Source: Halovenus aranensis (lineage in GTDB: Archaea; Halobacteriota; Halobacteria; Halobacteriales; Haloarculaceae). Taken from it: 64,000 nucleotides of DNA. Positions within the stretch are counted from its first letter, which is position 1, and the number at the start of each line of letters is the position of its first letter. The notes under the pieces were generated by a model. That model worked only from the letters and a program-made list of their open reading frames with translations, was not told the origin of the DNA and did not search any database. Shown here in pieces: positions 8,239 to 18,824 of the stretch. The stretch spans positions 124,001-188,000 of the forward strand of contig NZ_FNFC01000007.1 of NCBI RefSeq assembly GCF_900100385.1, read 5' to 3'. The translations under genes were made by a program, and so were the position numbers.

Positions 8239-9393
8239 ATGGATTCGATTATCGACGACGCGATTGAGGAGGCCGAGGACGAGCGGGACGAGGTACGGGA
8301 GGAACCGACCGACAGCGGCCCGACAACCGAGGAACCATCGACCTCGGGGACGATGACCGACGACGAGCTCGCCGAGGTAGTCGAAGACCTCGAAACGAAA
8401 ATCACCGTCGTCGGCTGTGGCGGCGCAGGCGGCAACACCGTCACCCGGATGATGGAGGAAGGGATTCACGGCGCGAAGCTCGTCGCGGCGAATACCGACG
8501 CCCAGCACCTTGCAGATGAAGTGGCGGCTGATACCAAAATCCTCATCGGCAAGAAACGGACCGGCGGTCGCGGTGCCGGTTCGGTCCCGAAAATCGGCGA
8601 GGAGGCCGCCCAAGAGAACCTCGAAGACATCCAGCAGTCCATCGACGGCTCCGATATGGTCTTTGTTACTGCGGGACTAGGTGGCGGCACCGGCACGGGA
8701 GCCGCTCCGGTCGTCGCACAGGCCGCACAGGACGCCGGCGCGCTGACTATCTCTATCGTGACGATTCCCTTTACCGCCGAAGGTGAGCGCCGGCGAGCCA
8801 ACGCCGACGCGGGTCTCGAACGCCTCCGCTCTGTCTCTGATACCGTGATTGTCGTTCCTAACGACCGCCTGCTCGATTACGCGCCGTCGATGCCTCTACA
8901 GGACGCGTTCAAAATCTGTGACCGCGTCCTGATGCGCTCGGTGAAGGGGATGACCGAACTCATCACCAAACCCGGCCTCGTCAACGTCGACTTTGCCGAC
9001 GTTCGCACTATCATGGAAAACGGCGGCGTCGCCATGATTGGTCTCGGCGAGAGCGACTCCGAGAACAAGGCCCAGGACTCGATTCGCTCGGCGCTGCGCT
9101 CGCCGCTGCTCGACGTGGAATTCGACGGCGCAAACTCCGCGCTGGTCAACGTCGTCGGCGGCCCCGACATGTCCATCGAGGAAGCCGAAGGCGTCGTCGA
9201 GGAGATTTACGACCGCATCGACCCCGACGCCCGCATCATCTGGGGTGCTTCGGTCAACCAGGAGTTCGAGGGCAAGATGGAGACGATGATCGTCGTCACG
9301 GGCGTCGAGAGCCCACAGATTTACGGCAAGAGCGAAGCTCAAGAAGAACGTGCCGCCCAGCAGATTGGCGACGACATCGACTACGTCGAGTAA
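8239..9393 (+). CDS. ftsZ1: Cell division protein FtsZ1
   Basis: This tubulin-like GTPase forms the cytokinetic scaffold in haloarchaea. The 384 residues comprise an acidic N-terminal tail (1-50), the GTPase domain with [15 protein letters not shown], the tubulin signature [15 protein letters not shown], the T7-loop region, and a C-terminal domain ending GDDIDYVE. The start [15 protein letters not shown] and this ending match what I recall of the FtsZ1 rather than FtsZ2 paralogue. It overlaps the convergent P-ATPase gene by 13 nt. In Haloferax, FtsZ1 acts with FtsZ2 and SepF; none of those is in the window. Confidence 0.93.
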   Translation: MDSIIDDAIEEAEDERDEVREEPTDSGPTTEEPSTSGTMTDDELAEVVEDLETKITVVGCGGAGGNTVTRMMEEGIHGAKLVAANTDAQHLADEVAADTKILIGKKRTGGRGAGSVPKIGEEAAQENLEDIQQSIDGSDMVFVTAGLGGGTGTGAAPVVAQAAQDAGALTISIVTIPFTAEGERRRANADAGLERLRSVSDTVIVVPNDRLLDYAPSMPLQDAFKICDRVLMRSVKGMTELITKPGLVNVDFADVRTIMENGGVAMIGLGESDSENKAQDSIRSALRSPLLDVEFDGANSALVNVVGGPDMSIEEAEGVVEEIYDRIDPDARIIWGASVNQEFEGKMETMIVVTGVESPQIYGKSEAQEERAAQQIGDDIDYVE

Positions 9394-11729
9394 TTCTTTT
9401 CGCGTCCGTCGGTCGTTCGCGCGGCGTTTGCGACGACGAGCAGGCTACTCGTCGCCATCGCCAGCGCGGCAAACAGCGGATTCAACAGACCAGAGACCGC
9501 AAGCGGTATCGCGATAGCGTTGTAGACAAACGCCCAGGCGAGATTCTCGCGGATGCGCCGGCGGGTCGCCGCCGCGACGGCGAACACATCGGGTAGCCGC
9601 CGGAGGTCGTCGCCGAGAACGACCGCATCGGCGGCGTCGAGCGCGAGTTCGGTCCCCTGTTCGAGTGCAACGCCGATGTCGGCGGCCGCCAGTGCTGGCG
9701 CGTCGTTGCTCCCGTCGCCGACCATCGCCACCGTCTCCGTCGCCGCCAGTCGCCTGACCGTCACAGCCTTGCCGTCCGGTTTCATCCCTGCAAACACCTC
9801 GTCGACTGCAGTGTTGGCTGCCAGTCGCTCGGCGGCAGGTCCGTCGTCGCCCGTCAGGACAACCGTCCGGTCGCCGAGAGCTGTCGCGACCGATTCCCAC
9901 GCCTGGCGGTCCTCGTCGCCGACGGTAAGTACGCCACGGGCCGTCCCGTCCCAGCCGACGACGACCGGTACCGCGCCTCGGTCGGCTGCGGTCGCCGCCC
10001 GACGCTCGATATCCGCGGAGACAGCGTACCCGCGGTCGTCGAACAGCTTCGGGTGGCCAACGAGGACACGGCGACCGTCGACCGTCGCGGCGACGCCACG
10101 GTCGTACCCCTCGAACGACGAGACACGCCCGGCTCGCTCGACTGCGAGAGCACCACCGTCGGTCCGGGCGTCGGGGCTTGCGGCTGCGACTGCCGTCGCA
10201 ACTGGATGAGTGGCGTGCTGTTCGACGGCGCCCGCTCGCGCGAGCACCGTCTCCTCGGTCGCATCGCCCGGTGTGTAGATGTCTCGGACGGCCATCTCGC
10301 CGTCGGTCAGGGTACCGGTCTTGTCGAAGACGACGGTATCGACGGCGTCGACGTGTTCGAACAGCGCGGGCGTCGTGACGACGACGCCTCGGTCGGCCGC
10401 TGACTGGAGGCCCGATGCGACCGCAAGCGGCGTTGCCAGCCCGAGCGCACACGGACAGGAGACGATGAGCACCGTTAGGCCGGTGAGCAGTGCCGTCTGT
10501 GGTGCGGCTGTCAGGAGGAGCCAGCCGCTCACCAGCGCCGCGACCGTCAACACCAGCGGGACGAAGACCGTCGCGAGTCTGTCGGCGAACCGCTGTGCGC
10601 CCGACCGGGCGGTCTGGACCTCCCATAGCGAGTCGACGACCCGGTCGAGCGTGTTCTCACCCCGCGTCGCTTCGATCACCAGCGGCGCGTCGGTGACGAC
10701 TGCGCCGCCGACGACGGTATCATCCGGCGATTTCGTCTCCGGCAGCGACTCCCCCGTGACCAGTGCCTCTTCGACTGGGGCTTGCCCCTCGCGGACCACG
10801 CCGTCGACAGGAACTCGCTCGCCCGGCTTGACGAGGAGGCGGTCGCCGGGGTCGACAGCGTCGACAGAGACCGACTCTCCGTTCTCTCTGGTGGCCGTCT
10901 CCACCTGTAGCGGCGTGAGGTCGGTGAGCAGCCCCGAGGTCTGTGCCCGGATTCGCCGCTCGTAGTAGGTTCCGGCCGTCACCGCCAACACGACGACGAC
11001 GGTCACGTCGTAGTAGAGGTCGGCGTGGCCGCCGACCAGACGGACGGTGCTGTAGGTGTACGCCGCTAGCGCAGCGGTCGTCACCAGTAGGTCGACGTTC
11101 GGTCGCCTGGTCCGGAGGCTGACGTAGGCGCCCCGGAGCATCGGCGCACCAGTGTACAACACGAGGATAGCTGAGAGCGCGGCGAGATGGCCGTAGATGT
11201 GTGCGCTGTCGCCTGGCTCCAGGGGGACCAGCGGGTCGTACCCGAAGTACGTCGGGTACAGAAAGGCCGCGTACGCCGTCATCGCCATCATCCCCAGGGC
11301 GGCACCGACGATGAGGCGGTTCTCGATTGCCTCGACGTCGTCCTCACTCGTCGTGTCACGGTTCCGCGCGATGTATCCCGTCCCCGAGAGCGCCTCCTTC
11401 AGATGCTCCCGGGAGAGTGCCTCGGAGTCGTACACCACTTTGACCGCCTCGGCCGCGTAGCTCGCTTCGGCGTGATAGACGCCGTCGCAGTCGGTCGCGA
11501 CCGATTCCAGATACACCTCACAGGTCGTACAGTGCATCCCGTCCATCGCGAAAAACGCGGTTGTCGCGTCCTCGGGTGCTGGCTGTCGGTCCGCCGTACC
11601 CTCGGTCGTCTCGACGTCGCCGACCGTCTGGTACACCTGCAGACAGCCCTGACAGCAGAAGACGCCCTCGACGTCCTCGCCGCGGACGGGCTCTGTCACC
11701 GGCAACGAACAGAGGCGACAGGTCGTCAT
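9381..11729 (-). CDS. Heavy-metal (copper-type) P1B ATPase
   Basis: An integral-membrane ATP-driven metal exporter of 782 residues from ATG 11729. Order: an N-terminal Cys-rich metal-binding segment (CRLC..., FCCQGC), a heavy-metal-associated domain ([15 protein letters not shown]), transmembrane helices, the actuator TGES loop, the transport motif SCPCALG with C425-P-C427, the phosphorylation site DKTGTLT, the HP motif (HATHPVA), and the hinge [13 protein letters not shown] indicates Cu(I) or a similar soft metal. The Cys-rich extension recalls ATPases that supply copper to cytochrome oxidase (CcoI/FixI type). The longer start at 11762 would overlap the upstream chemoreceptor gene. The stop lies 10 nt downstream of that gene, so the two may be co-transcribed. 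Confidence 0.9.
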   Translation of the reverse strand: MTTCRLCSLPVTEPVRGEDVEGVFCCQGCLQVYQTVGDVETTEGTADRQPAPEDATTAFFAMDGMHCTTCEVYLESVATDCDGVYHAEASYAAEAVKVVYDSEALSREHLKEALSGTGYIARNRDTTSEDDVEAIENRLIVGAALGMMAMTAYAAFLYPTYFGYDPLVPLEPGDSAHIYGHLAALSAILVLYTGAPMLRGAYVSLRTRRPNVDLLVTTAALAAYTYSTVRLVGGHADLYYDVTVVVVLAVTAGTYYERRIRAQTSGLLTDLTPLQVETATRENGESVSVDAVDPGDRLLVKPGERVPVDGVVREGQAPVEEALVTGESLPETKSPDDTVVGGAVVTDAPLVIEATRGENTLDRVVDSLWEVQTARSGAQRFADRLATVFVPLVLTVAALVSGWLLLTAAPQTALLTGLTVLIVSCPCALGLATPLAVASGLQSAADRGVVVTTPALFEHVDAVDTVVFDKTGTLTDGEMAVRDIYTPGDATEETVLARAGAVEQHATHPVATAVAAASPDARTDGGALAVERAGRVSSFEGYDRGVAATVDGRRVLVGHPKLFDDRGYAVSADIERRAATAADRGAVPVVVGWDGTARGVLTVGDEDRQAWESVATALGDRTVVLTGDDGPAAERLAANTAVDEVFAGMKPDGKAVTVRRLAATETVAMVGDGSNDAPALAAADIGVALEQGTELALDAADAVVLGDDLRRLPDVFAVAAATRRRIRENLAWAFVYNAIAIPLAVSGLLNPLFAALAMATSSLLVVANAARTTDGREKNYST

Positions 11730-11739
11730 CGTCGCGAGG

Positions 11740-13674
11740 TCATTGCTCCGTCTCCGAGCCACCGTCGGTCAGCTGTGGTGACTCGACGCCACCTCGCGGG
11801 GCACAGTCGAAGGCTTCGAGGCGGCTCTGTAGCTCGGTTGTCTGGCTCGTGAGGTCGGCGAGACGATCGCTGATGTCGGCCATCGTGGCGGCGTTCTCCT
11901 CGGCGCGGTCGGCGAACGCCTCGCTCTGGGCCGCGATAGAGCGAGACTGGTCTGCCACCTGCATGACCGCATCGACGACGCCTTCGGTCGTCTGTGCGGC
12001 GCTGTCGGTCGCCGTCGCGACCCCATCCACCGAATCGTCGACCGAGTCGACCGTCTCCGAGAGCGCTTCGAACTGGTTGCCGGCCTCGGTGACTGTCGAT
12101 TTCCCGTCCTCGGTGCGGTCTCTGGCTCGCTCCATCTCGGAGAGCACCCGCTCGACGTCCCCGACAGTGGTCTCGATAGTCTCCTCGATTGCCGTCGAGT
12201 GCTCTCGGGTTTCGTCGGCCAGTGACTTGACCTCGTCGGCGACGACAGTGAATCCCTCGCCGTCGGTGCCGGCCCGGGCAGCCTCGATGTTCGCGTTCAG
12301 CGCTAGCATGTTCGTCTGCTCAGCGATATCGTCGATGAGACCCGTGCTCTCTGCAACGTCGTCCATCCGGCTGTCGAGAGAGTCAATCAGCCCCCATAGT
12401 TCTTCGATGCTGTTCTCGATTTCGGCAATCGATTCGACGGCCTCTGTGGCGGTTTCGCCGCCCGCCTCGGCCGCATCGGCAGCCGCGCCGGCCTCGGCTG
12501 CGACCGAGTCGGCATTTGCTGCAATCTCCTCGATTGTCGCCGCCAGGTCGCCGAGTTCGTCGGTCGCGGCCTCCAGGTCGGCCGCCCGCTCACGGAGCTG
12601 TGTCGCAAAACCCCTGATATCGTCGGCCATCTCCTGTTGCTCGCGCTCGAAGGTCTCGGCGTCGTCGTAAACCGAGGCCGTCGTCTCCTCGACGGTCCCC
12701 ACGAATGCCCGCAGGTCGGCAATAGTCGCCGATAGCTCGTCTGTCATCGTCCCGAAGGCGGCGTTGATTTCGTCGATGGCTTCGATGTCAGTATTCTCTG
12801 GTGGGTCGACTGTCAGGTCGCCGTCGGCGACGGCATCCATCGCGTTTGCGATATTATCGGCCCGGGTCAGCAACTCATCGTTCAACTGTTCGACCTCCTG
12901 TCTGCGCGTCTCGGCCTTTGCCTGTGCCTCCTCGGCGGCTGACCGGGCGTCCTCGGCCTCTGATTTCGCCGCTTCGAGGTCGGCCATGTCGGCACGGTTC
13001 TCCTTGAGATTTTGAATCTGTCGCTGTGTCTCCTCGCGGGCACGCTCGATAGACCGCCAATGCATGACGATTGCGCCCGCGAGTCCGAGGATGAACACCG
13101 CGTGGATGAAGCCCCACCGCCAGGGGTTAGCGATGGCGGCGGCGTGGTTGTAGACAGCCTCGGGGAAGTACATCCCGGCAGCGCCGTGCTGGAGTGCGAC
13201 GTAAAGAATCGCCAGGATGTACGGCAGCCAGTCCTCGTAGATGGCGACGACCCCGACCATCACGAAGAAATGGAAGTGTGCTTCGATGAAGCCACCAGAG
13301 AAGTGGACGAGCGATGCCGAGCCGGTCATCAGTCCGAGCGCGGCGATGAACGTCCGCACCCGTCGGTCGAGACGAGAGACACTTGCAAGCACCGCGAGTG
13401 CAGTGATACTGCCCACCTCGAAGAGCACAACACCTAGGGGCTCTGCGTCGAAGGTTGCTCCGGTGAGGTATGGGTCGTGGCCGTCGAACAGTCCGAGTAA
13501 GAGCAACAACGGTGGATGTGCGAACAGCAAGGGGAGGATTCCCCGGTGACGTGCAGTCCACGTGTCGTCCGGTATCGACCGCCCCTGTGGCACGTACCGA
13601 ACGAAATCCTCGTAGCCAGCAGCTATCCGTGCCGACAGCCGCGAGCCACCCCCTGACATGTTTTCACTTGCCAT
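11740..13674 (-). CDS. Membrane methyl-accepting chemotaxis transducer
   Basis: A 644-residue chemoreceptor signalling to CheA. The N-terminal part (about 40-205) has six hydrophobic segments with a His/aromatic-rich motif ([17 protein letters not shown], then [19 protein letters not shown]), a membrane sensor module rather than an extracellular Cache domain. It is followed by a coiled coil, a HAMP-like stretch ([20 protein letters not shown]) and the signalling domain with tip [20 protein letters not shown] and adaptation helices rich in Glu, Ala and Gln. The frame opens at 13875, but TTAATTA at about 13698-13704 lies 25-30 nt before ATG 13674 ([10 protein letters not shown]), so that start is chosen. 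The stimulus is unknown; proximity to a metal ATPase is suggestive only. Confidence 0.88.
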   Translation of the reverse strand: MASENMSGGGSRLSARIAAGYEDFVRYVPQGRSIPDDTWTARHRGILPLLFAHPPLLLLLGLFDGHDPYLTGATFDAEPLGVVLFEVGSITALAVLASVSRLDRRVRTFIAALGLMTGSASLVHFSGGFIEAHFHFFVMVGVVAIYEDWLPYILAILYVALQHGAAGMYFPEAVYNHAAAIANPWRWGFIHAVFILGLAGAIVMHWRSIERAREETQRQIQNLKENRADMADLEAAKSEAEDARSAAEEAQAKAETRRQEVEQLNDELLTRADNIANAMDAVADGDLTVDPPENTDIEAIDEINAAFGTMTDELSATIADLRAFVGTVEETTASVYDDAETFEREQQEMADDIRGFATQLRERAADLEAATDELGDLAATIEEIAANADSVAAEAGAAADAAEAGGETATEAVESIAEIENSIEELWGLIDSLDSRMDDVAESTGLIDDIAEQTNMLALNANIEAARAGTDGEGFTVVADEVKSLADETREHSTAIEETIETTVGDVERVLSEMERARDRTEDGKSTVTEAGNQFEALSETVDSVDDSVDGVATATDSAAQTTEGVVDAVMQVADQSRSIAAQSEAFADRAEENAATMADISDRLADLTSQTTELQSRLEAFDCAPRGGVESPQLTDGGSETEQ

Positions 13675-13819
13675 ACAAAGACAGGGGGATTGAGGGTAAT
13701 TAACGGTTTTGGGGTGGGTACTACCTTTGAGAGTTGAGTGAACTGGACAGAGTGTTACAGACTGCTGACAGTCGGTGCCAACCAATAGATAGAAAAGCAC
13801 GCACCGGAAAAGGGTCCGT

Positions 13820-13993
13820 ATGAACACGCCAACAGACCTCAGCTCGTACATCCGTGTCCTCAAGTTGGCGAGCACGCCCGCCTGGGAGGAGTTCAGTCAG
13901 GTCGCCAAGATTGCCGGCCTGGGAATCGTCCTCGTCGGGTTCATCGGGTTCGTCATCTTCGCGTTCATGACGTTCGTGCCGGGTGGTCCGTAA
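13820..13993 (+). CDS. secE: Protein translocase subunit SecE (Sec61 gamma)
   Basis: This small gene encodes 57 residues. A short amphipathic N-terminal region ([20 protein letters not shown]) and a single transmembrane helix (about 31-54, [19 protein letters not shown]) are the archaeal Sec61-gamma pattern. SecE clamps the SecY channel in the membrane. Its stop TAA shares its last base with the ATG of the following Spt5 gene (TAATG). The secE-spt5 order is conserved in archaea and supports the call. Confidence 0.92.
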   Translation: MNTPTDLSSYIRVLKLASTPAWEEFSQVAKIAGLGIVLVGFIGFVIFAFMTFVPGGP

Positions 13994-14430
13994 TGGGAAT
14001 CTACGCGGTCAAGACGACAGCGAGTCAGGAACAGACCGTCGCGGATATGATTATCAACCGCGAGGAGCCAGAGATTCACGCGGCGCTTGCGCCGGACTCG
14101 GTCACCTCCTACGTGATGGTCGAGGCCGAGGACTCTTCGGTGTTCGAGCGCATCCTCGACGAGATTCCCCACGCAAACGGTGTCGTCCCCGGCCAGACCT
14201 CGATGGCCGAAATCGAGCACTTCCTCTCGCCGACGCCCGATGTCGAGGGTATCGCCGAGGGTGACATCGTCGAACTCATCGCCGGCCCGTTCAAAGGCGA
14301 GAAAGCGCAGGTCCAGCGCATCGACGAGGGCAAAGACCAGGTCACGGTCGAACTCTACGAGGCGACAGTCCCGATTCCCGTCACGGTTCGTGGCGACCAG
14401 ATTCGGGTGCTCGACTCCGAGGAGCGGTAA
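13993..14430 (+). CDS. spt5: Transcription elongation factor Spt5 (NusG)
   Basis: A 145-residue factor that binds the RNA polymerase clamp and raises processivity. It contains an NGN domain (1-85: [20 protein letters not shown]..., HFLSPTP) and a C-terminal KOW domain (about 90-140: EGDIVELIAGPFKGEKAQVQRIDEGKD...). Length and domain order are normal for archaea. It overlaps the upstream secE stop by one base, so translation is coupled. Confidence 0.96.
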   Translation: MGIYAVKTTASQEQTVADMIINREEPEIHAALAPDSVTSYVMVEAEDSSVFERILDEIPHANGVVPGQTSMAEIEHFLSPTPDVEGIAEGDIVELIAGPFKGEKAQVQRIDEGKDQVTVELYEATVPIPVTVRGDQIRVLDSEER

Positions 14431-14491
14431 GACGACGACTGTGAGTCACTCGACGCGAACAGACTGAGCGCAAATGACACACAGTGCGTAG

Positions 14492-15097
14492 CTACAGCGT
14501 AAACTCGAGCACGTCGCCCTCGGACACGTCATTTCGGTCGGTCCACCGGTAGTTGACTTCGAGGACGTACTGCCCGCGGCCGCTGTACGTGTCCTCGGTG
14601 CCGTCTCCCGCTGGCTCGGGGGCGTGGCGGATGCCGGTGATGGTTTTCTCGTCGTCGACAAAGAGCATATCGAGGCCGAAATCCATCTCTTTCATCCAGA
14701 ACTCCCGGTCCGAGACCGACTCGTCGACGAACAACATTCCCCAGTCCTCGGGCAACGACACGGTGTCGCTGAGGCCGAGCCGCCACTCCTCGGAGGTCTC
14801 TGCGAGTGCGGCGGTAATCGAAGCGAGTTGCTCGCCGTCGGGCGTGGCGAATGTTATCTCAGTCGTCTCGTAGCCCGGAAAGAGCGACTCGGGAGTCGGT
14901 GTCTCAGTGGGCGTTGCCGTCTCGGTCGGGGTCTCTGTCTCGGTCGGGGTCTCTGTCTCGGTCGGCGTGGTAGTCGCCGTCTCCGCTGGCGTGGCTGTCC
15001 CGGACAGGGCGTTGTCATCGTTCTCAGAGCCGAGGCACCCGGCGAGGCCGCCGGCCACCCCTGCAAGGAGTGTTCGTAGTGCGCTCCGTCGTTTCAT
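14492..15097 (-). CDS. DUF192 lipoprotein with Tat-like signal
   Basis: A 201-residue secreted lipoprotein. [21 protein letters not shown] has twin arginines and a lipobox with Cys21. Residues about 33-70 are a Thr/Pro/Glu-rich repeat (units of PTET), probably an O-glycosylated cell-wall spacer. The C-terminal domain (about 72-201) is DUF192: [46 protein letters not shown], and a final VLEVN motif. The molecular function of DUF192 is unknown. It is convergent with spt5. Confidence 0.88.
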   Translation of the reverse strand: MKRRSALRTLLAGVAGGLAGCLGSENDDNALSGTATPAETATTTPTETETPTETETPTETATPTETPTPESLFPGYETTEITFATPDGEQLASITAALAETSEEWRLGLSDTVSLPEDWGMLFVDESVSDREFWMKEMDFGLDMLFVDDEKTITGIRHAPEPAGDGTEDTYSGRGQYVLEVNYRWTDRNDVSEGDVLEFTL

Positions 15098-15228
15098 CGG
15101 GGTCGTCGGGTAGCTACGGTTCCCGGCATCTTCAAGCTCCCGAGACTGGCCTGCACGGGTCCGGGTGGCCGTTCCCGGACTGTGGCTACAGAACGGTTAT
15201 CCCGCGCCCCCACCAATACCGGGCCAAG

Positions 15229-16455
15229 ATGAGTACGCCAGACCCAACCGTCGACGTGGAGACGGCGACCACCCTCTCGACGCCGACCGCCGAGCTTCGC
15301 TACACCGCAGAGACTGCACTACCCGAATCACGCGAGGAAACCACAGCGTACGTTTCGTCCCAACTCGACACACGGGACCAGGAGCTGTTGACCTGTGTCG
15401 GCGAGTATTTCACGAACACGCTTCCGAACGGAGACAGTGCGTACGAGGACCTCGTCGCACTCGTCGCCGAGACGGAGACAGCGCCGGCGGAGTTCTTTGG
15501 GGCACTGGCGACGGTCCAGGCCAACCTGCTCGCCGAGGACGGCTCGCCGGCCGCGACCGCGGCGCTCTCGCGGGTCGTGACGATAGACACCGCCGCGCTC
15601 GCGCCTCGCATCCACGGGGGTGAGGAGGGCGTGACACAGACCAAGCAGTCGGTAGACGAACTCGTCGACCAGGCGACCGACATCCAGGAGAGTTCCTTCG
15701 AGATACAGACACTCGCCGAGCAGCAGGCAGAGAACACTGACAACCTCGCGGGCGAAATCGACGACATCAACGCCGCGACCGAGGAGATTGCCGCGACAGC
15801 ACAGGAGGTAAACGAGCAAAGTGACGAGGCACAGGACCTCGCACAAAAGGGTCGAGAGCGCGCCGATGAGATGGCCGACCGACTCGAACGAATCAACGAC
15901 AGGGCGACCCAGGTCGGCGAGCGCGTCGGGACGCTCCAGGACCGGACCTCGGAAATCGACGAGATTGTCGATGTCATCGACGACATCGCCGAGCAGACGA
16001 ACATGCTGGCGCTGAACGCCTCCATTGAGGCCGCTCGTGCCGGCGGCGACAGCGAGGGCTTTGCCGTCGTCGCCGACGAAGTCAAGTCACTCGCCGAAAA
16101 GAGCAAAGCACAGGCCGGCGAAATCGAGGAGCTCGTGGACGTGATTCAGTCCGGTACCGCCGAGGCCGCAGCGGAACTCGACGAGCTAGAGAGTGAAACC
16201 GACGAGGGCGTCGACGCCGTCACACAGGCGCTTGACACCTTCGATAGCATCGAGGAACACGTCACGACGGTGTCGACGGCGCTCGAAGAGGTCGAAACCG
16301 CGACCGAAGAACAGTCCGAAAGCGCCGAAGAGCTAGCACTGATGATTGACGAAGCCTCTCGGAAAGCCTCACAAATCTCGACTGAAATATCCGACATCGC
16401 GGTGGCAAACGAGACACTCCACACCGAACTCGAAAGCGTCGCAGACCGACTCTAA
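15229..16455 (+). CDS. Soluble methyl-accepting chemotaxis transducer
   Basis: A 408-residue cytoplasmic receptor without a transmembrane segment. Residues 1-120 form an unclassified helical N-terminal region ([41 protein letters not shown]). Then come a coiled coil and the MCP signalling domain with tip [20 protein letters not shown] and [13 protein letters not shown] 15229 is chosen because the upstream 53 codons overlap the divergent DUF192 promoter and show no domain. Haloarchaea use soluble transducers to sense internal signals; a globin-type sensor was considered but no proximal-His pattern is evident. Confidence 0.87.
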   Translation: MSTPDPTVDVETATTLSTPTAELRYTAETALPESREETTAYVSSQLDTRDQELLTCVGEYFTNTLPNGDSAYEDLVALVAETETAPAEFFGALATVQANLLAEDGSPAATAALSRVVTIDTAALAPRIHGGEEGVTQTKQSVDELVDQATDIQESSFEIQTLAEQQAENTDNLAGEIDDINAATEEIAATAQEVNEQSDEAQDLAQKGRERADEMADRLERINDRATQVGERVGTLQDRTSEIDEIVDVIDDIAEQTNMLALNASIEAARAGGDSEGFAVVADEVKSLAEKSKAQAGEIEELVDVIQSGTAEAAAELDELESETDEGVDAVTQALDTFDSIEEHVTTVSTALEEVETATEEQSESAEELALMIDEASRKASQISTEISDIAVANETLHTELESVADRL

Positions 16456-16697
16456 CTGTACTGTCGTTCGAGATAGCGGACGATATCGTCGCTGTCGGCA
16501 AGAAACTCCTCGTCCATGTTGTCGTCGAGGATGACGGGAACGCCGGTCTGACCGGTCGCCTCCTCGACTTCCGAGCGCTCGGCGTGTGCGTCCGGGACGA
16601 CTGTCTCGTCGTACTCGAGGTCTAACTCGTCGAGTTTGTCTCTGACTTTCTTCGAGTATGGACACTGCTCTCTGTCGTAGAGTTTGATAGTAGACAC
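16452..16697 (-). CDS. Glutaredoxin-like thioredoxin-fold protein
   Basis: An 81-residue single thioredoxin-fold domain ([25 protein letters not shown]). It has the C-P-Y-S active-site motif with one N-terminal Cys, so monothiol-type chemistry is likely, plus a TGVPVILDD cis-Pro loop. The C-terminus ([17 protein letters not shown]) resembles the GST N-terminal/glutaredoxin family. Possible roles are thiol-disulfide exchange with gamma-glutamylcysteine, the haloarchaeal thiol, or iron-sulfur handling. It overlaps the end of the convergent transducer gene by 4 nt. Confidence 0.85.
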   Translation of the reverse strand: MSTIKLYDREQCPYSKKVRDKLDELDLEYDETVVPDAHAERSEVEEATGQTGVPVILDDNMDEEFLADSDDIVRYLERQYS

Positions 16698-16824
16698 GAC
16701 GATAGCTTGTGCCGGGACGAACCTAAGGATTTCGCGGGTTTGTACCCAGAGTACAATGCCGAGATAGCTCCCGAATCACTGCTATTTATATACGAGCCGG
16801 ATGCACGAAGATACACATTCTTCG

Positions 16825-16857
16825 GGCCGGAGCCGCGGCACTGTTCCGACTCCGGCC
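16825..16857 (+). promoter_or_regulatory. Stem-loop in the 5' leader of the phosphotransferase gene
   Basis: Arms GGCCGGAG (16825-16832) and CTCCGGCC (16850-16857) form an 8-bp perfect stem with a 17-nt loop. A TATA-like TATTTATATA at about 16783-16792 predicts transcription from about 16811, giving a leader of about 70 nt before ATG 16885 that contains this stem. A structured leader is unusual beside the leaderless genes around it. Confidence 0.35.
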
Positions 16858-16884
16858 GGACACCACCCGTAGTGGCAGAGACTC

Positions 16885-17805
16885 ATGAGAGAGAAGACTC
16901 GCGATAGACTCGAGGCACAGTTCGAGAGCTACAGTATCGACGACCGCCTTCACGACGTGCCACCCCACGCGGTGTACGAGGTCACCGTCGAGGGACGACG
17001 CGCCGTCGCCAAACTCGACACCGACAGGACCGGGAGCGCCGGAATGGCGGGGGCAGTCATCGGCTTCGTCGGCGCGCGAACGTCGGTTCCAGTCCCGGAG
17101 GTTCTCGCCCGTGGAAACGACTACTACGTCACCGCGTGGCACCCCGAAGCACCGACGCCGGAGGCCGATCAGGTGTCGACCGAGGAGTGGGCACGGACCG
17201 CAGGGCGCGGGATGGCCACGCTCCACGCAGAGACGGCCTCTCATCTCGACGGGTACGGACAGTTCGAACCCGCCGGCAGCAACGCCATCGAGACGACCGG
17301 CCACGACGAGTGGCACGCGGCCGCCATCGAGTACGTCACCGAGTATCGGCCGACGCTCGAACGGCACGGCCACGGCGACATCGCACAGCGCGCTCTTGAC
17401 TGCCTGCGTGCTCATCCCGACGCCTTTGCCGGCACGGGCACGTCGGTCTGCTGTCACGGCTGGGTGACTCCCGAACACCTCGCGGTGCGCGACGGTGAAC
17501 CCGCCTGTCTCGTCGATTTCGAACACGCTATCGGCGCACCCGGTGAGTTCGACTACTGGCGAACGGTGTTGCCGACGTTCGGTCCCGAGGACGACGGCAC
17601 GCGAGCGGCGTTCCGTCGGGGGTACGAATCCGTCCGCCCGCTTCCGGACGGTCTCGCGACGCGACGGCCGTGGTACGTGCTATTGCACCTGCTTTATTTC
17701 TTCGAGTCGCTGTACGTCCAGGACCAACACGACCCGGAGACGACCGAGCAGAAGGCGGCCGACCTTCGCACGACGGTGACCGAGATACTCGCCGACTGCA
17801 CCTGA
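16885..17805 (+). CDS. Aminoglycoside-phosphotransferase-like (APH/choline kinase fold) protein
   Basis: A 306-residue soluble protein. The N-lobe contains VYEVTVEGRRAVAKLDTDR, with the ATP-anchoring Lys in AKL. The C-lobe has CCHGWVTPEHLAVRDGEPACLVDFEHA. In canonical members the catalytic loop is HGDxxxxN and the metal motif is D-F/W-E. Here the catalytic Asp position is Trp (HGW) and the Asn position is not Asn, while DFE is intact. It may be a degenerate kinase, an ATP-binding regulator, or a lineage with a shifted catalytic residue. The substrate is unknown; antibiotic resistance should not be assumed. Confidence 0.7.
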   Translation: MREKTRDRLEAQFESYSIDDRLHDVPPHAVYEVTVEGRRAVAKLDTDRTGSAGMAGAVIGFVGARTSVPVPEVLARGNDYYVTAWHPEAPTPEADQVSTEEWARTAGRGMATLHAETASHLDGYGQFEPAGSNAIETTGHDEWHAAAIEYVTEYRPTLERHGHGDIAQRALDCLRAHPDAFAGTGTSVCCHGWVTPEHLAVRDGEPACLVDFEHAIGAPGEFDYWRTVLPTFGPEDDGTRAAFRRGYESVRPLPDGLATRRPWYVLLHLLYFFESLYVQDQHDPETTEQKAADLRTTVTEILADCT

Positions 17806-17864
17806 CCGGTCGACACTGCGTGTCGACCCTGTCTTATTTGCCACTCCCCGTAGTACTGGCGGGC

Positions 17865-18308
17865 ATGAGAATACGCCGGCCACGCCGCCCTCGCGGGTTT
17901 CGGCTCGCCGACTCCGCACAGCAGCTCGTCGGCGGCTTCCTGCTCGCGGGACCGTTCGTCGTCACCGAGGAGGTGTGGACACTCGCAGGCAACATGACTA
18001 TCTTCCACGCCGTAGGCACGGCCGGCGTCGTGTTCGCAATCGGATACGCGGCGCTGTACAAGGCGGACACGACGCGTGACACGACCGACGAACAGCGCTT
18101 TCTCGGGATTCCTGTGCGGTTCATCTCGCTGATGGCTGTCTCTTTCGGCTCGGTGGCGATTCTCGCGGCGCTGTTTGGCGCGCCAGCGACGTTTCTCGAC
18201 GCGAGCGACACCGCCGACCTCGCACAGACGACGGTCAAAGCCATCAGTATCGGAGCGATATTCAGCGTCGTCGGCGCGGCGACCGCCGACAGCATCTTCG
18301 CGAAGTAG
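17865..18308 (+). CDS. DUF2391 family membrane protein
   Basis: A 147-residue integral-membrane protein with an Arg-rich start (MRIRRPRRPRGF) and three to four hydrophobic segments: QLVGGFLLAGPFVVTEEVWTLA, FHAVGTAGVVFAIGYAALY, FISLMAVSFGSVAILAALFG and a C-terminal Ala/Gly-rich helix. The pattern fits DUF2391 (TIGR02587-like) membrane proteins. ATG 17865 is used because the upstream frame overlaps the phosphotransferase gene. No function is known. Confidence 0.7.
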   Translation: MRIRRPRRPRGFRLADSAQQLVGGFLLAGPFVVTEEVWTLAGNMTIFHAVGTAGVVFAIGYAALYKADTTRDTTDEQRFLGIPVRFISLMAVSFGSVAILAALFGAPATFLDASDTADLAQTTVKAISIGAIFSVVGAATADSIFAK

Positions 18309-18359
18309 CTTCTGTGGTTCAGTGTTTGTTTATTCTCCTGGTACCGACGAGACACTCAT

Positions 18360-18806
18360 ATGACCAACCTGTCTGCGTTCATCGCCCAGGCCCACAAGCA
18401 CGGCTATGCGGCTGCACAGCCCGATAACGCCACAGAACAAGCCGGGACGATTCTCACCTACGAGCGTGGCCCGTGGCGCTACCGGGACTCCTACACCGGC
18501 TCCAGCGCGTTTGTCGGGCACGAGGTTGTGTCTCACGAGAGCGACCCCGTCTGGGGAATGAGCTACTACGGCGACCTGACGACAGTCACCGTCGACCGCG
18601 ACAAGGTGTACGGATTCCTCCGTGACGCGTTACGCGAGGCGACTCCTGCCCGGCCGTACCGCGGCCCCGAACAGCTCCGCGGGGACGACCTATCCTACCG
18701 CAGTACTGTCGATGGAAACCTGGACCGATTCGACGGCGAGGAGGAAATTCGAACTGAGGGGGAGATCGTCTACCGCGGACAGTTCTCCGGCGGACGGGTC
18801 GAATGA
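18360..18806 (+). CDS. DUF5680 domain protein
   Basis: A 148-residue soluble protein made almost wholly of a DUF5680 domain: FIAQAHKHGYA, YERGPWRYRDSYTGSSAFVGHEVV and DPVWGMSYYGDL are the family's conserved blocks. No catalytic residues are assigned in the family. It lies just outside the right end of a solo-tnpB element, whose presumed tip at 18825 is 18 nt past this gene's stop, so the insertion did not damage it. Confidence 0.8.
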   Translation: MTNLSAFIAQAHKHGYAAAQPDNATEQAGTILTYERGPWRYRDSYTGSSAFVGHEVVSHESDPVWGMSYYGDLTTVTVDRDKVYGFLRDALREATPARPYRGPEQLRGDDLSYRSTVDGNLDRFDGEEEIRTEGEIVYRGQFSGGRVE

Positions 18807-18824
18807 ACTTCGGCCACCACACGA

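Noticed and set aside
13127-13561. Several long Arg-rich frames on both strands (for example under the chemoreceptor and P-ATPase genes)
   Set aside because: High-GC shadows of real genes, with no domain patterns and basic composition unlike haloarchaeal proteins.
14881-14970. Repetitive DNA that could be taken for a tandem repeat or CRISPR-like array
   Set aside because: It encodes the Thr/Pro/Glu spacer of the DUF192 lipoprotein in frame; repeats are short and without spacers.
16801-16872. A 23-codon upstream frame before the phosphotransferase gene
   Set aside because: The likely TATA at 16783-16792 puts the transcript start after its ATG, so it would not be translated.
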